NCBI GenBank assembly: GCA_013398615.1 | Contig: VZSR01000598.1 | Coordinates: forward strand, 4,072,579 to 4,136,578 | Reading direction: 5' to 3' | Source: Brachypodius melanocephalos | Lineage: Eukaryota; Chordata; Aves; Passeriformes; Pycnonotidae | Length of the DNA: 64,000 nucleotides | In this document: positions 1 to 12,518 of the stretch, piece by piece | How the letters are laid out: every line of letters starts with the position of its first letter | How positions within the stretch are numbered: position 1 is the stretch's first letter | Program-made: the position numbers and the translations under genes | Notes under the pieces: model-generated | Told to the model about the DNA's origin: nothing | The model's database searches: none | Seen by the model: the letters and a program-made list of their open reading frames with translations, nothing else

Positions 1-1179
1 CTTGCCCAGCTCCATGAGACAACACTGAGTGCCCTGAGCTCCTAAAAAAACCCTGGACATGGAGCGGCACAAGGCCACCACCTCCCCTGCAAGGCTCTTT
101 CCAGCACAGCCTCTCCATGAGGATGTTCTGTATGGCCACGAGGATACTCTGGAGAATGCTGGTCCCATCCTGCTGGCTTCTGAGCCATCACACTCCTCCC
201 TTTCCCCCCATGGGCTTGGCTTTGCCCCTCTGCTCCCTTCCTGGTGCTGGTGCCGGGAGAGGCAGCTCGGGAGAGCCGCTAATGACTGCCGGCCCGAGGA
301 AGGCTTATCAGAGCTTTCCCCTGAATTGTTTGCTCTCACTGTAATTGATGAGCCTTTAATGAGTCTCACGGGACGATGTGTTTGAAGGGAGCTCTTTCCT
401 CTCTGTCCCCAAGGAAAAGGATGTTTCAACTGATCTGGGCTCTCGGGGAAACATGAATAACTCTTCTCCATCTCTCTATTGTCATCCCCAGCCGCTGCTC
501 GCAGCACGCTCCGGCAGCTGCCTGGCCATCACTTACCCACTTCTACCTGCTCTTTTGCAACTGTTTTGGCAGCTCAGCAAAAGCAGGGAGCAAATCTTTT
601 GGGCAAAGCATAACGGGTGCTGAGCTTGGATTGTTTCTGGCCCATCTGTGCGTGTGGAAGCAGGTAAAAATAGCTTCTAATGGCTGGGCCATGGAAGAAG
701 CACAGTCCCTTTGTGGAGCATTTATAGCAGGATTTGCCTGGCTGGGAGATTGCTCTGGCAGGGGTTTGCTGTTGCCAGTCCTGGAGCAGGGCTCAAGGGG
801 ATGAAGAAGGCAATGGTGGCTCATCCCAGGAGCAGGGCTGGGAGCTTCCCTGAGGTCCAGGGGCTGAAGGAGAGGAAAAGCCACTTTAACGTTGTTGGGT
901 TTTTTCAGCTTGAACCAGAGTGAGAGGCTTCTGGCTTTCACTGCTTTGTGCAGAGCCAAAGAACTGAAAAAAACCCCACGTTAGGTCAGAGGGTTGTGAG
1001 CGGGTTGCTTTCCTTGTGGGTTTTTACTTTTGGTTGTGTGGTAGGGACGGGTGAGTCCTCCCAACAGGAAGGAACCCTCCTCCCTGCCCTCCGAAACAAT
1101 TTGAGGTTTGGGTTACAAAGATGAGACAATTTAAAAGATGCCAAAGTGGAGAGCATGCTAGCTGGCTGTTCCCATCCGA

Positions 1180-1640
1180 GAGGCTATTTATTTTAAATAA
1201 GTTGACACTCACCAGCTGTCAAGATCCTGCTGACTGGTGAAACATTATTTATATTCAAAGCTGTCTTAAAAAGCAAACACAAAACCAAACTTCCCCATTA
1301 GGGGGTCGGCCAGCAGAAGGGAGGAAGGGTGAAGAGGACATCACACGGATATGTGAACATAAATATTTGCAGAGTAATGTGTATAAATGCTCTTGGTCTT
1401 TCTCCTGGAATGCAATAATGCCTGCAATTGAGTTCATTGGCCAAATTGAATTTGGGCTGCTGTAGAAGTCTCTTTATATTAAGTGCTTTAACATACATCA
1501 CCTTCTCAGTCTATCGATGAAATTCTATTATCTGCTCAGGGCCGGACACAACTCGGCAACGAAATCGGAGGGGGAATAAAACCCTTCACAAACCAAAGCC
1601 AGGAGCAGGTAATAGGACCTTGGGCATCAGTCTCTGCCTA
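1180..1640. promoter_or_regulatory. Candidate conserved non-coding element in NTNG2 intron
   Basis: AT-rich, non-repetitive island inside GC-rich intron, with CACCAGCTGTCA (E-box joined to TALE half site), GCAATTGAG, ATCGATGAAATTC and CTCATTAAC. Judged by texture only; no alignment was possible. Confidence 0.3.
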
Positions 1641-3090
1641 TCGACAAAGTGTCAGCAGTGTCTGGGGGAGGGAGGAGCTCTCTGGCTTTCTCATTAACTC
1701 CCTCCCTCTCCTCAGAGAGTTTCCTCCCCACCTCGCTGTAGTGGGAGTAGAAACTTTTGCAGGACTCCAGCAAACAGTTGCTGCACATTAATTTAATTTA
1801 ACTAAGACCAAGAGCAAGATTTTGCTCGAACTCCAGCTAATTCCAGCCCGGAGGAATGGCAGGGAAGCTCAGCCATCCAGCTCCTGGGGGCTGCCCAGCA
1901 TGGAGGTGAGGACGGGCGAGGAACACGGTGCTCTGCTGGCACAGACTCGGCTGTCCTTGACACGAGGATGCTGCTGCCTCCTGGGACCCGAGTTCTGTCT
2001 GCCAGGAGCTGCAGGGGAAGGAGCAGGGATGGGCACAGGCAGTGCTTGCCCTGGTTTTCGTGTCATCCCAAAGCTGCCAAGTGTGGGCAGCAGCTGGCTG
2101 AGGGCTGCAGGGGCGTTGGGCTTGTTCTTGGGGGATGTTTGGGGGAGCCTGTGGCTGTTTCGGGAGTGATGCCCCAGCACTGGGATTGGGCAAGCTCAGC
2201 TGGGGAAGCCCCTGCTCTCACAGATCATCCACCCCAGGCCCTGCCTGTTCCCCTTTGGTGCAGGTCCCACCCTGCTCCTCAGGGAGAGATCTTCACCAGC
2301 CACCACACAAAAACTAAGACCCTCAACAAGAGACTCTTCCACAGACCAAACCTTTTCTCCAATTTAAAGACAGCTTTGCTGGAGAAGTCAAGATCAGCTG
2401 TAAGGTCTCCCACAAGAGAGCCAGAAGAAGAAATGTCCAACCAGGGCAAAGCAGCTCGGGGGCAGTCAGGATGTGCTTTGTGCTGGCACCACTGGTTTGA
2501 GCCACAGGGGAAGTGCACTGAGCTGCCTTCATTGAGAGAATGAGACAGTGTCCAGGAATTCATTCATCTTTAACAACAATGCAATCATCTCCACATCTCA
2601 AAACTCACCACAAATGCAGAAAAATATATCCCGTGCATGTACCACTGACCATTTCCAGCTCATTTTATTGCAGGAGGTGTTTTTAGGGGTGGCCTTGGTC
2701 CTCCAGGTCTGGAGTGCCTGATCGTGTCTGGTGGCACCAGGCTCTGCTCCACTAGCATAAACTCTCCAAGTCATGTGGAGAGAAAATCCTCCTGGAGAGC
2801 ATCCATGCACAGCACTGAGAACACCAGGGAGAGAAGCAGGGGAGCACAAAGGGCTTTTTCCCTTCAGTCTTTTGGTGTAAGCAAAGCAGCAGCCAAGGAA
2901 AGCCAAAGAAAAGCAATTGGTGAAGTGAGGAAATGCCACTCCAAAATTAGAAACTTCATCTCGTTGGTGCCTCTTTGGCCTGAGCACAGGCAGAGAGGAG
3001 GTTCTGTTCCATGGAACTGCTCAGTGATGAGGGATGCTCACTCCTCCTGCATTCCTCCAGGGACTGCTCATCACCAGCAGGATGGACAAA

Positions 3091-3109
3091 CAGACAGACA
3101 GACAGACAG
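3091..3109. repeat. (ACAG)n microsatellite
   Basis: Between four and five CAGA units in a row. Confidence 0.95.
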
Positions 3110-4223
3110 TGCATGCACTGGGGCAGGGCAGGACAGAGGGGAGAAATCCTAATAACCAGCCCAAAATTGATTCCCTTCTGCTCAATCTGATTGCTCCTAA
3201 CTGGATCCACATGTCCTGGCCATGGCACATTAACTTCAATTACAGTTTATTAATGTCTCTGTGATGGAGCGTGCCCTGCTGAGCACGGCAGTGACTGACG
3301 TTATGAAGGGGAAGAAATTACTCCAGAGAGACCCAGCGTGGAATGGAGGCACAACCAGTGGCTCTCACCACAGCCCTGGCAGCCAGGGAAAGCTCATTCA
3401 CCCGTGCCTGAGCTCACTGCTGCACCGAGGAGAAAATTAAGCAGTGAATAGAGAGATCTGTGGGGAAAAGTCCTTCCACTTCCCTTCCCCACCCTGCCTG
3501 GCACACATGCAGCACACTGGCCAAGGGCTTGCTTGTGTCTATTCCTGTCCTGACTCTTCTGCATCTCCAGTTACTCTGCAGATCAATAGGGACAGGATGG
3601 AAGAAGAAAGGGGAAAGAAGAAAAAAAAAATACCAAGAAGAAAGGGAGTAAAAATAAACTGGCAGCCATGAACAGAGAGATGGACCTGGCTGAGGCTGTG
3701 AGGAGGAGATGCAGAGGAACCAGCCCACTGTACCAACACCCAGGAATGAAGCAGTGACCCCCAGGATTCACCAGGTCCTCTGGCCTACAGGACAAGAAAA
3801 GGCAGAAAACTCTTTCCCCTCATCCCCGTGTCCTTTGTTCCGTCTCTTCCTGCCTTTCCCAAAAGCTCTGGGAGGTTGTGTGAGGGGTTTTCCTTGGTGT
3901 GAAGCTGAGGTGTGAAGGATGGGGTGTGCTTGAAGAGGGGCCAGAGGTACCTGGACTGAGGGGATCACAGAGAGCTCTCTGAAGCCACCAGTCAAGGCTG
4001 CAGCACAAGAAACCACCTGGGCTCATGGTCTGCTCTGAGGACAAAGTGTTTTGCTCTTCCCCTGACCAGGAACATCAGCTGGAAATGAGCTGCCAAGTGC
4101 CTCATCAGCCTGTGGGCTCTGCCAAAATCCCGGTGTGGTACAGGGACACAGTGAGGGCACACACTGCTCCTGCGCTGCCACACACACACGGCCAGGTACA
4201 GCTCCTTCAGCCTCTCAGAGCTG

Positions 4224-4281
4224 CTCACTCTGCTCTCCAGGTGGAATTTTCTCTCACTCTGCTCTCCAGGTGGAATTTTCT
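4224..4281. repeat. 29-bp tandem duplication
   Basis: Two perfect copies of a 29-base unit that includes TGCTCTCCAGGTGGAATTTT. The copies are identical, so the duplication is recent. Confidence 0.95.
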
Positions 4282-4914
4282 GGCTGCGTTTTGCCCTCGA
4301 CCCCTCATTTCTTCACAATCATCTTCCCTTTTTTTTTCCGTGCCCTCTGTAGTGGATCCCAAACACCACCCCACTTTTATCTAGGCACTTTCCTGCTGTT
4401 TCTCCAACATGTCCTGGGAGAGACAGTGTGTGTCCATCCCCATCCCTGCCCACCCTTCCTCCTCCCTTCCCTGCACAGTGCTCCTGTCAGGCTCACATTG
4501 ATTTCTCTCTCTTCCTCTCAATAACCCATCCCTTGTTGAGCCATACACTAGATTTAATTTGGTTTTAGTCCCTGCACTGTAACTGGCTTTGCTTACAGCT
4601 GGAATTAGATTGCTTTTCAGTGCAAAAACCTGCTTGCTGGGACTGGAATAATCACAGGAGCAGAGTTAATTCACAGGAAGCTTCTCCATCTCATACACCA
4701 CTTATCCACAGCTCCTCAGCTGCTCACCTCCCCTGCCCTGTGCCCATGGGGGCTGGAAGAGTCAGCACAGGACAGGCACTGACCTCCTCCCTGCCCAGGA
4801 TGAGTGTCCCTCTCTCTCCTGGGAACCAGCCCAGCAAGCTGGAGCAGTGCAAACCTGCATCTTACTTGTGTGTTTGAGCTGATAAAAGCACGTTTCAGAG
4901 TTTTCCCTGTTGGC

Positions 4915-5190
4915 AGCCAAGGAAAAGCCCTCTCCTCGCACTGCTGCACTGGAGGAGGCGTTCGGGCAGCTTTTGGTGAGCGGAGCCAAGGGGGAAGCGG
5001 CGGAGCTGGAGCCGCTGCGCTGCAGCAGCCGCGGGCAGGCGGCCACGGCGGCACCGCGCCAGCGCCGGGAGCGGCCGGCAGGGACCAGCCAACAAAACCC
5101 CGACCTGTGTCGTGTTGGCCCCGGCTAAAAAGCGGCATTGCAGCTTCCACAGAGCGCTCGCAGCCCGGCCATCCCCGCCTCCAGCTGCCC
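4915..5190. promoter_or_regulatory. CpG-rich patch in NTNG2 intron
   Basis: Dense CpG (GCGGCGGAGC, GCCGCGGGCAGGCGGCCACG, GCGCCGGGAGCGGCCGGCAG) in about 270 bases, unlike the flanks. Could be an internal promoter or enhancer; no exon is recognised. Confidence 0.4.
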
Positions 5191-6718
5191 TCGGGGCGCC
5201 TGGGGAATTTTGGATGTCTCGTGGAGGTTGCGGCTCCTCCAGCCCTGGGTGTGTTTGGAAGGGGTTTTCCTCCCCTTCCCTAGCTGCCTCTTTTCACAGA
5301 ATTTGTAGGGATTTTCTCTCTTGAACCAATCTCTGCTGCTATGAAATGGTATTAAATTTGGCCAGAATTCGAAAGGTGATTGGGGACCTGGAGAGGGAGG
5401 AGGAGGACTGAGAGCAAGGTGCTGGCTTGGGGAGAATCCCACCAGCATGGCCTGAAGTCCAAAGTACTGAGACAACAAATCCTGCCCAAGCCCGGCAGGA
5501 AAGGTGAATGGCTCGGTGGAGGAAGGTGTTCACAGGACACCAAGAGTATTTTAACTCTTTGAATCATCAAGTATCCTCAGGCTGCTGCGGGAGCAGTAGC
5601 GAGTCCTTGGTTATCTGTGCTGATCTCCACACTTGGAAGCCAAAGCTCATTGCCCAACACTGACATCAAACATTTAGTCTTAATTTAGCAGACACATGTG
5701 GAGGTGCTTTCCCACTCCTCTGCCCACGTCTGAGCCCCACAGGGCTCCTCCCTGAGCATTCCCCACGGTGGGCACCCCAAAACACCCCCAACCCAGCTGA
5801 GAGCCACAGCTGCTCATCCCAGACAGGCACCACGCCATGAGAAAGACCCTGACTGCTGCCTCCTGCCTGCCCTGGCGAGTGGAAAGGGCTCTTGCATCCC
5901 TCTCTGCAGCTTCCTTCCCCTTGGAGCCTGTTCAAAGCCAGCCTCGGTGGCACCTGCAAACATTTCTACTTGCAAGTCTCAGAAGCAAACAGTTTGGAAC
6001 CGATACAAACGGCTCCTCTGTCGCTGTGGTGATGCTTGTTAGCATGGGGTGGGTGATGGGGAGGTTTTTCCCCTCTCGCCTCTGAGTCTCGCACAAGCTG
6101 GATGGGAAATCAGCCATCTCGGCACTTTTCCACCTTACTTTGCTTTTTTGGTTGATGTCATAACGTAACATATGGCATCGTACAGAGAAATGAGAAACAA
6201 AACCCAGGAGAAACAAACCCCCTCCTGCTTCCTCTGCCCCAGATCTGTCGGGGGGTTTGCCCTCACCCCAAACTTCACCTGCCAGGGCTGGGGCTGCTCA
6301 GGGTGTGCAGGACTGACTGGGGATGACCCACCCTGCTTGTACTGGCAGTGAACTGGAGTTTAGTGGGGTGAGCCTCATTCCACGCCCCATATCCACCAGC
6401 ATCACCCCTGAGACATCTGGGCAAAGGCTGGCTGTGTTTGTACAGCTGGGACAGGGGATTGGAGGGAGCTCAGATCCTGAGTGTCCATCCAAGCCATGTC
6501 CCAGCTCCCCCAGCACCAGCTGTGGGAGGACACAGCCTTGGAGGTGTCCCTGGCGTTCCCTGCAAGGACACATCTGCTGCCCTGTTCGGGGAGAAGGGGT
6601 GTCAGAGGGAGAAATGATTCTCTCTCGGTCAGCAGAAACGCTGATTTCAGTTTTTTAGCACAAACCCTCTTCTCATCCCACCGAGAAGAGACGCCCAAAG
6701 AAACGCAGCGGCCGTTAC

Positions 6719-7362
6719 CTGCCGGTGACTTCGATGTTGGAGACGGCGTAGAAGTACTTGTACAAATTCTCCCTCTGCACGTAGGTGCCCCCCAGGGCGG
6801 GTCTCAGCAGCCTCATGCGCAGGTCAGTGACGGTGAAGAAGTCCTTGAGCCCCTTGGCGCTCTCCAGCCGGGTGTACAAGTTGTCCATGTTCTTGAGGTC
6901 GGGCCCGGCGAAGATGGCGAAGCGGTCCCGCACCTCAAAGCGGACGGTCTTCTCTTTCTTGGAGCCCGCCCAGCGGGAATACTCCTCGGTGCAGAGGACC
7001 CTGTTGGCACTGGTGGTGGAGAGGTCCCGGACCCTCCGTGCTGGCATGCTGAAGGCCTCCATGCAGTCGTCTGCATAATACTGGTACGGGTGCCAAGTCC
7101 TCCCGTTGTCCAGAGACTTCTCCAGCATCATGATGGTGGGGCGCCCGTACTCGAAGGTGATCACGATGTCGTCGGTGAGCTCGATGCTCTTGTTCCAGGA
7201 CAGGGTGATGTTGGCCAGCAGCGGCTCCGGGTACCGGCGCCACGTCACGCTCTGCCAGTATGTGGCCAGCCCCTCGTCCTCGCTGTCGAACATCAGCCTG
7301 GGTGGGTGCGCCAGGTCGGGGTTGGAGGCGTCGCACTCGTCGCTGCACAGGTACGGGTTCTC
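6719..7362 (-). CDS. NTNG2: Netrin-G2, laminin N-terminal domain exon (partial gene)
   Basis: This exon encodes about 214 residues of the laminin N-terminal (domain VI) module of netrin-G2, a GPI-anchored neuronal adhesion protein that binds LRRC4 (NGL-2) on the partner cell. From memory of the human protein, the run from ENPYLCS to SNIEV aligns without gaps and with most residues identical. Visible landmarks are CSDECDASNPDL near the start, the sequon NITLSWN, DNGRTWHPYQYYADDC, the block EYSRWAGSKKEKTVRFEVRD, and LRMRLLRPALGGTYVQREN near the end. On the minus strand the exon opens after a TTCCAG acceptor (AG at 7363-7364) and closes at AG|GTAACG (donor GT at 6718-6717). It starts in phase 0 and leaves two bases of the next codon. 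The frame is open throughout with no damage. NTNG2 rather than NTNG1 is chosen from overall similarity and from MED27 as neighbour. The C-terminal EGF-like exons and GPI signal lie outside the window. Confidence 0.96.
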
Positions 7363-7487
7363 CTGGAACAACAACAATGGTCACCAGAGAGGAAAGCAAA
7401 GCAAAGCCTGGCATGGCATGGGCAGCGTGGGCTCACGGGCCCTGGGCCTGGCTGCTTGTGTCAAGTGTTAACTGCTGGGCTGAGCTG

Positions 7488-7605
7488 GAGGGGGTCTGGC
7501 TCTAGAGGATGCTGTTTGAGGGGGTCTGGCTCTGGAGGATGCTGTTTGAGGGGGGCTGGCTGTGTGGATGTTGTTTGAGGGGGCCTGCCTGTGTGGATGT
7601 TGTTT
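7488..7605. repeat. Four-copy 30-bp tandem repeat
   Basis: Unit GAGGGGGTCTGGCTCTGGAG GATGCTGTTT, 29-30 bases, four copies with gradual change (the last two read CTGTGTGGATGTTG). It lies in the NTNG2 intron, its near end about 125 bases upstream of the laminin-domain exon acceptor. Confidence 0.9.
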
Positions 7606-8436
7606 CTGAGAATGGCTTTAAGGCAGAAAGATGCAGCTTTGCCTCAGCTGTAAGAACGGCTGAGCTGTTTCCTTTGAAAGGCCCTTTGGGAAAGGGATTT
7701 TCAATTTGGCACGGGGGCAATTTTCGCAGAAAGCTCCTTCCCTGACATGGTCTCTGAGAAACTTGGGTGAAGCTTGGCTGATTTACAAGCCTAAGGAAAG
7801 CTGTGCTTATCCCTGCTGCTTTGGAGGAACTGAGTGGCTCAAACCCCCCCAAGCACACTCCTGCCTCTCATGGCTCCTGATGCTGAAAAGGCTGAGGACA
7901 CACCATCCCCTCAGTGCCTCTGAGCACACCTAGAGGAGGGAAACCAAATTTCTCCATCTCCAAGCTGGGACAGAACTGAGCAGTAGCAGAGAGAGCAGAG
8001 ATTTGTGCTGCTGGTGCCTTGGTCCTCACCTACCCAACAGGGAACAGGGTGGGAAGGATGGCTCATCCCATCCAGGTGACAATGGCCACTGCCTCCAGAC
8101 CCGAGCAGTGGGAGAGAATGTCCAGCCATCCCATTTTGCCCACAAGAGCCAGTGCACAGCCAGGCTGGTGTGTTCTGCAGGGACACACCTCCGCATGCTG
8201 AGCTGCACTAGGACACACTGTCAAGGTCACACACCACTTGTTGAAGGTTTGGGGGTGGGCAGCTGTGCCAGTGCATTGATTGCTCACCCAATGTGTTTGT
8301 TAAAGCTCAGCATTGCTGCCCTGCAGCCTCTGTGTCCAGGAGTGAGCATGTGGGTCACACCTGCCTTGGGGATTGTGTAGGGCTGTGTTCTGGTGGGTAC
8401 AGAGCACAAAATAACTCTGCAACACGCTGCAAATCC

Positions 8437-8456
8437 TTTTTTTTTTTTTTTTTTTT
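8437..8456. repeat. Poly-T tract
   Basis: Twenty T in a row. No clear retroelement body is attached on either side. Confidence 0.97.
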
Positions 8457-9835
8457 GCATATGAAGCATCTCTTTGCTGTCACTTTGCCTCCCTCTCAGA
8501 ATCAAAATCCAAAAGGTTGGGGAGGGAGAGGGGTTGGTATGACAGCGGGCTCTGCTGCTGTGGGACCCTTCTCAGGAAGGCAGAGGCACCTGGCAGAGGA
8601 GGAGGAGGTGATAAAGCAGCTGGAGCAGCTCAGAGCTGCTGGCTGGAGGTGAGGAGCCTGCTGGGCTGTGAGGTCTGGCTCTCCTGAGCACAACAGCTTT
8701 AAGGTAAGACCAACCTGGGTGTTGTGCTTTGGTTTGTGGGTGCTTTGTGCGTGGTTGGAAGCCGTGGGGAGGTGCTGTGTGTGAGGATCAGCGTGTTCCT
8801 GCCTGGCCCTGAGGACTTCCTGCAGTGCCAGAGCTGTGCCAGGGTGCAGGGAGCTGATACTGGTACCTGGAGGCTCCAAAAACTGAGGCTCTGAGCAGGT
8901 TGGTTGAGCCTCTGGCTGCTGCAGGTGTGGGAAGAGGCTGCTCCTGTGTCCATGGCTTGCTTGGACCCAGGGAACTGTTGGAGTCTGAGTGCCTGGGAGC
9001 TGCTTTTAGGGTGCCCTGTGCACACCCAGGCACAGCAGAGGAGGGGATCTGGCTTGCACGAGTGGATGCTCTCGGGTGCAAAGAGGGGCTGTGCTTTCAA
9101 CTTGGAAACCTCTGAGAAACACAACGTGCTTTGGAAAACCTGGGCTTTGCCACCTCCAGCCAGACAGCCGAGAGTCTTGGAAAGCACTCAGAGCTTCTCC
9201 ACCCCATGTCTGTAAAATGGGCCTTTGGTGCCTTCTCGGAGCTCAGAGATGTGCACTAAAGGCAAACAACTCTTTGCAGAGTCAGTGGAGGCCACAGCAC
9301 CCAGGAGCCCTGGAAACCTCCCGAGGACACAAATAATTCTGTGTCTGCAGCAGCATGTGAGCAGCACGGTGTAAATAAGGCAGGAGGCTGCTCTGTCAGC
9401 ACAGGGGGAAAACAAAGCAGTGAGTGGCTGATCTGTACATGAGAAGCAGGCTCCTGTGCAGGGGAGGCAGCCCTGGGGACACGAGGGGACTCCTGGAAAC
9501 ACGGCACACGTGGTGTTTGTGTTTGCGTGCACGAGGCCGCCAGGCAGAGCAGCACACGGTAAAACAGGTCAAAACTCCGACTGTTTTCAACCCAGCCTTG
9601 CTCTGACACAGCCCTGCCTGCTGGTGAAGCTGCAAATGCCCCTCTGGGGTTTGTTCCTCCTGTCACAGCCTCAGCTTTGGGCCGTGAGTGGCTCTTGTCA
9701 CCTCCGTGTGTGCTGGAAGGAAGGGCTGGGACAGGAACTGCTGAGATCCAGAGTGGTGCCCAGCCTGCAGCAGGGAGATTGCTCACAGATGGGCGCTTGG
9801 GTTGATGTTTTAAAAGCAAAGAGCTGGATAGTTCG

Positions 9836-9851
9836 TTTATTTATTTATTTT
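9836..9851. repeat. (TTTA)n microsatellite
   Basis: TTTATTTATTTATTTT, a short AT-rich tetranucleotide run. Confidence 0.9.
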
Positions 9852-11723
9852 GCAGCCGTGATAACTGAGCAAAGGAAATCGGTGGAGTGCTCAGGCTTGC
9901 TTGGGTGGGTGAGGTCGAGGGGTGAGGGCACCACACGACCCCCTCAAAGATGGGGAGAGTCCAGCTGGGGCTCTGAGCCATGCTGGGGGGGTGGTCCTCT
10001 CCTGCCACAACAAACTGTTCTGGAGCAGGGATTAAAAATCCCTGAGATATTGACATATTTAATATGCTCTCCTGACTCGTCACGTTCAGAGGAGTTGTTT
10101 ACCTCTGCTAATGAGACACAGCTTCCTGCTGGGGGGATGGAGGAGCTGCCTCTCAGCACAGCTTTACCGTGGTGGCTGAGGGAAAAGGCAGAAAAATCCC
10201 CCTCAGCTGAAGTGCTGGGGGCTCTGAGTGTGTTCCCTGTGCTGAGGCAACATATTGTGTTGCAGTATGGTCCTCCTGTCAGCGTGGCCATACAGATGGC
10301 TTAATAGGACAGTCCCGAAAAGACCATCCCCGAGGTCCATTTTTGCCACTTGTCTGAAGGAGGGTGCAGCAGGTGGAGAATTGGCTTGTGATGGCAGCAG
10401 GAAACTCCCTGACAAACCTGCCTTGCTGCTCAGTGTGAGCAGAGTCTGTGTCTCAGAGATGTCCTGGCAAGAGAGCTCCTGCCATGAGCTTTCCTTTCCT
10501 TGTGTGCAGCAGCCACAGCCCTTGAGCGGGTGTGAGATGAATCTCACGGAGTATTTGCCACTTGCATGGCCGCAGTGGCCACCTCCAGGGCTGTGGGTGA
10601 TGTTCCTATCAATGCTGTCTTTGGAGTGGCCAAATTAAACAAACAAAGGACTCTGTGATGAAACAACAACGAGGAGATATTACCCAGGTCAGAAAAGGCT
10701 GGCCAGGATGGGAGGCGGGACAGATTTCCCTGGAGCAGGGAGGGAAGCAGCTGAGTCTGATCAAGCATGATCCCCCTCACCATGTCCCGTCTGGAGGAAC
10801 CGGGCTGGCCAGGCAGGACCCTGGCAGGGCTGAGAGCAGGGAGAAGCAGAGTGAAAACTCTGCCTGTCTGCCACATGCTCGTCCCAGGGAATGGAGGGGC
10901 ACAACCCCTGATGGCTCCTGTGTATCCCAACCTCAGCGTGCTCAGCTCAGCAGGCAGCACCCCCAGAGACCTCCTTAACCCCCCTGACCCTCTGGGGAGG
11001 CAAAAGGCTCAGGAGGTGCATGGTTGTAAGAGAGCAAACTCAAAAATGACCCCACAGGTGACAGCGCTGCAAGGTGGGGGAGAGCCTCAAAAGCCACAGA
11101 GTGAGTCAGATCACTCCAGCTTCCTCTGCTAAAATGAAGTGTTCCTTTCTGGGGTTAGGTTTATTGAATTGTCCTTCCTCTGCGGGATGCTCGATGCCTT
11201 TTCTGCTGGGGGGGTTGGTTTGGAGTCAGCCAGGAGGGCAGGGGGGAGCGGAAACAGATGGCCACATTTTGGCTGCTCCGTTGGTCCTGGTAAGATCAGA
11301 TATAGCACTATTGAAACAATTCCAGGTATTATTTTTGAATCTGGTTTCCTCCTCCAAGCCGTGTGTCCTCCAAAGAATCTGTCCAAAGTCTCGAGATATT
11401 TAAGTCTTCAATCTAAAAGTCAGGATGCATTAGCCAGGCAAACTTGGTCTCAGTGAGCTTAAAATAAACCAGTTCACTTTGAGTCTCACGCTATTAAATC
11501 AGTCATGAGTGTCCTCACAGCAACTAAACACTGCAGATTTCAGGCTCCCCAGCTCTTCTGGCTGTGCACTTTTTGGGTTTGTACCAAAGAGTGTTGCAGC
11601 CTTGCTTAGCCCCAGCTCAGCCCAAAAGGGCAAATCTCCAGGGGACAAACTGTGAGAGCCTCGTGGAGGACACGGTGTCCTAAAAACCAGCGTGATGGTA
11701 AGGCTGTGCCTCTGTGAGCCAAA

Positions 11724-12135
11724 TCATAGAATGGTTTGGGTTGGAAGGGACCTCTAAAGGTCATCTAGTCCAAGCCCCCTGCAAGGGCAAAGGCATCTTC
11801 AGCCAGGCCAGGCTGCTCAAAGCCCCATCCAACCCGACCTTGAATGTTTCCAGGGATGAGACATCCATCACCTCTGAGGTTTTACCATGCCAGCATTTTA
11901 TCACACTCACTGTAAAAGTTTCCTTCCCTACAGCTAATGTGAATCTGTTCTCTTTTAGTTTAAAACCATTATCCCTGTCCTAACACTACAATTCATAATG
12001 AAGAGCCCTCCCCATCTTTCCTCCAGACCCTCTTCAGGTCCTGGCACTCTGAACCCTCCTTGGTAGGGTTGCTCTCAACCCTTCATCCCCAGCCTGGAGT
12101 GATGCTGGGGTTTTTCCTGATCCAGGTGCACTCAG
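11724..12135 (-). mobile_element. CR1 LINE fragment in NTNG2 intron
   Basis: The plus strand begins AATCATAGAATGGTTTGGGT and TGGAAGGGACCTCTAAAGGT, the reverse complement of the CR1 3' end, and continues through AAGCCCCATCCAACCCGACC to CCAGACCCTCTTCAGGTCCT. The end near 12,075-12,135 (TTCATCCCCAGCCTGGAGTG, then GGGGTTTTTCCTGATCCAGG) matches a part of CR1 normally much further upstream, so an internal stretch is missing. It lies in sense orientation to NTNG2 transcription. Confidence 0.92.
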
Positions 12136-12490
12136 GGAGTTCCCAGGGGCCCAGTCCTTGAGCTGGAAATGTGTCCCAGCCCTGGTGACTGCTGACCCAG
12201 CCCTTGGATTTTGCCTCCTCTTGGTGCCTGCAGTCACTTCTGGGCAGAAATGCTGCAAAAGGGACTTTCTGAAGGTGACAGCAGAGACTTGCTCCTTGAG
12301 GAGGAGGATTTCTTAAGAAACAAGATATTGGTCTGACAAAGCAGGATGACAGGAATCCAGGAGGCTGCAGAGAAGCTGCTCCCCACCTTGCTGGGAAGGG
12401 GAGGAATGGAGGAAACCAGCCACAACAAAAGGCCTCAGTTTTACAAAGCCCAGATGGTTTTTAGGGCTCTTAATGAGCGCAAAAGTTGCC

Positions 12491-12518
12491 TTTTTTTTTT
12501 TTTTTTTCCTTTTTTTTT
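12491..12518. repeat. Interrupted poly-T tract
   Basis: Seventeen T, CC, nine T. A CCCCTAGCAG follows, resembling an acceptor on the plus strand, but no plus-strand gene is seen here. Confidence 0.95.

Larger units (their letters stand above)
1..6718 (-). other. NTNG2: NTNG2 intron 3' of the laminin-domain exon (partial)
   Basis: No exon of the following netrin-G2 modules (the CKCN-type laminin EGF start) is visible on the minus strand here, so this is read as intron. It is G+C-rich by eye, with CA/GC-rich words, a 29-bp tandem duplication (4,224-4,281), a short ACAG repeat (3,091-3,109) and a CpG-rich patch (about 4,915-5,190). The stretch at about 1,180-1,640 is AT-richer and looks like a conserved element. 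The many short open frames overlap on both strands and show no family resemblance. Confidence 0.75.

Noticed and set aside
6481..7578. 365-codon plus-strand open frame
   Set aside because: It lies antisense over the NTNG2 laminin exon, which is proven by residue-level similarity and splice sites. The frame is a by-product of GC-rich codons and of the tandem repeat at 7,488-7,605.
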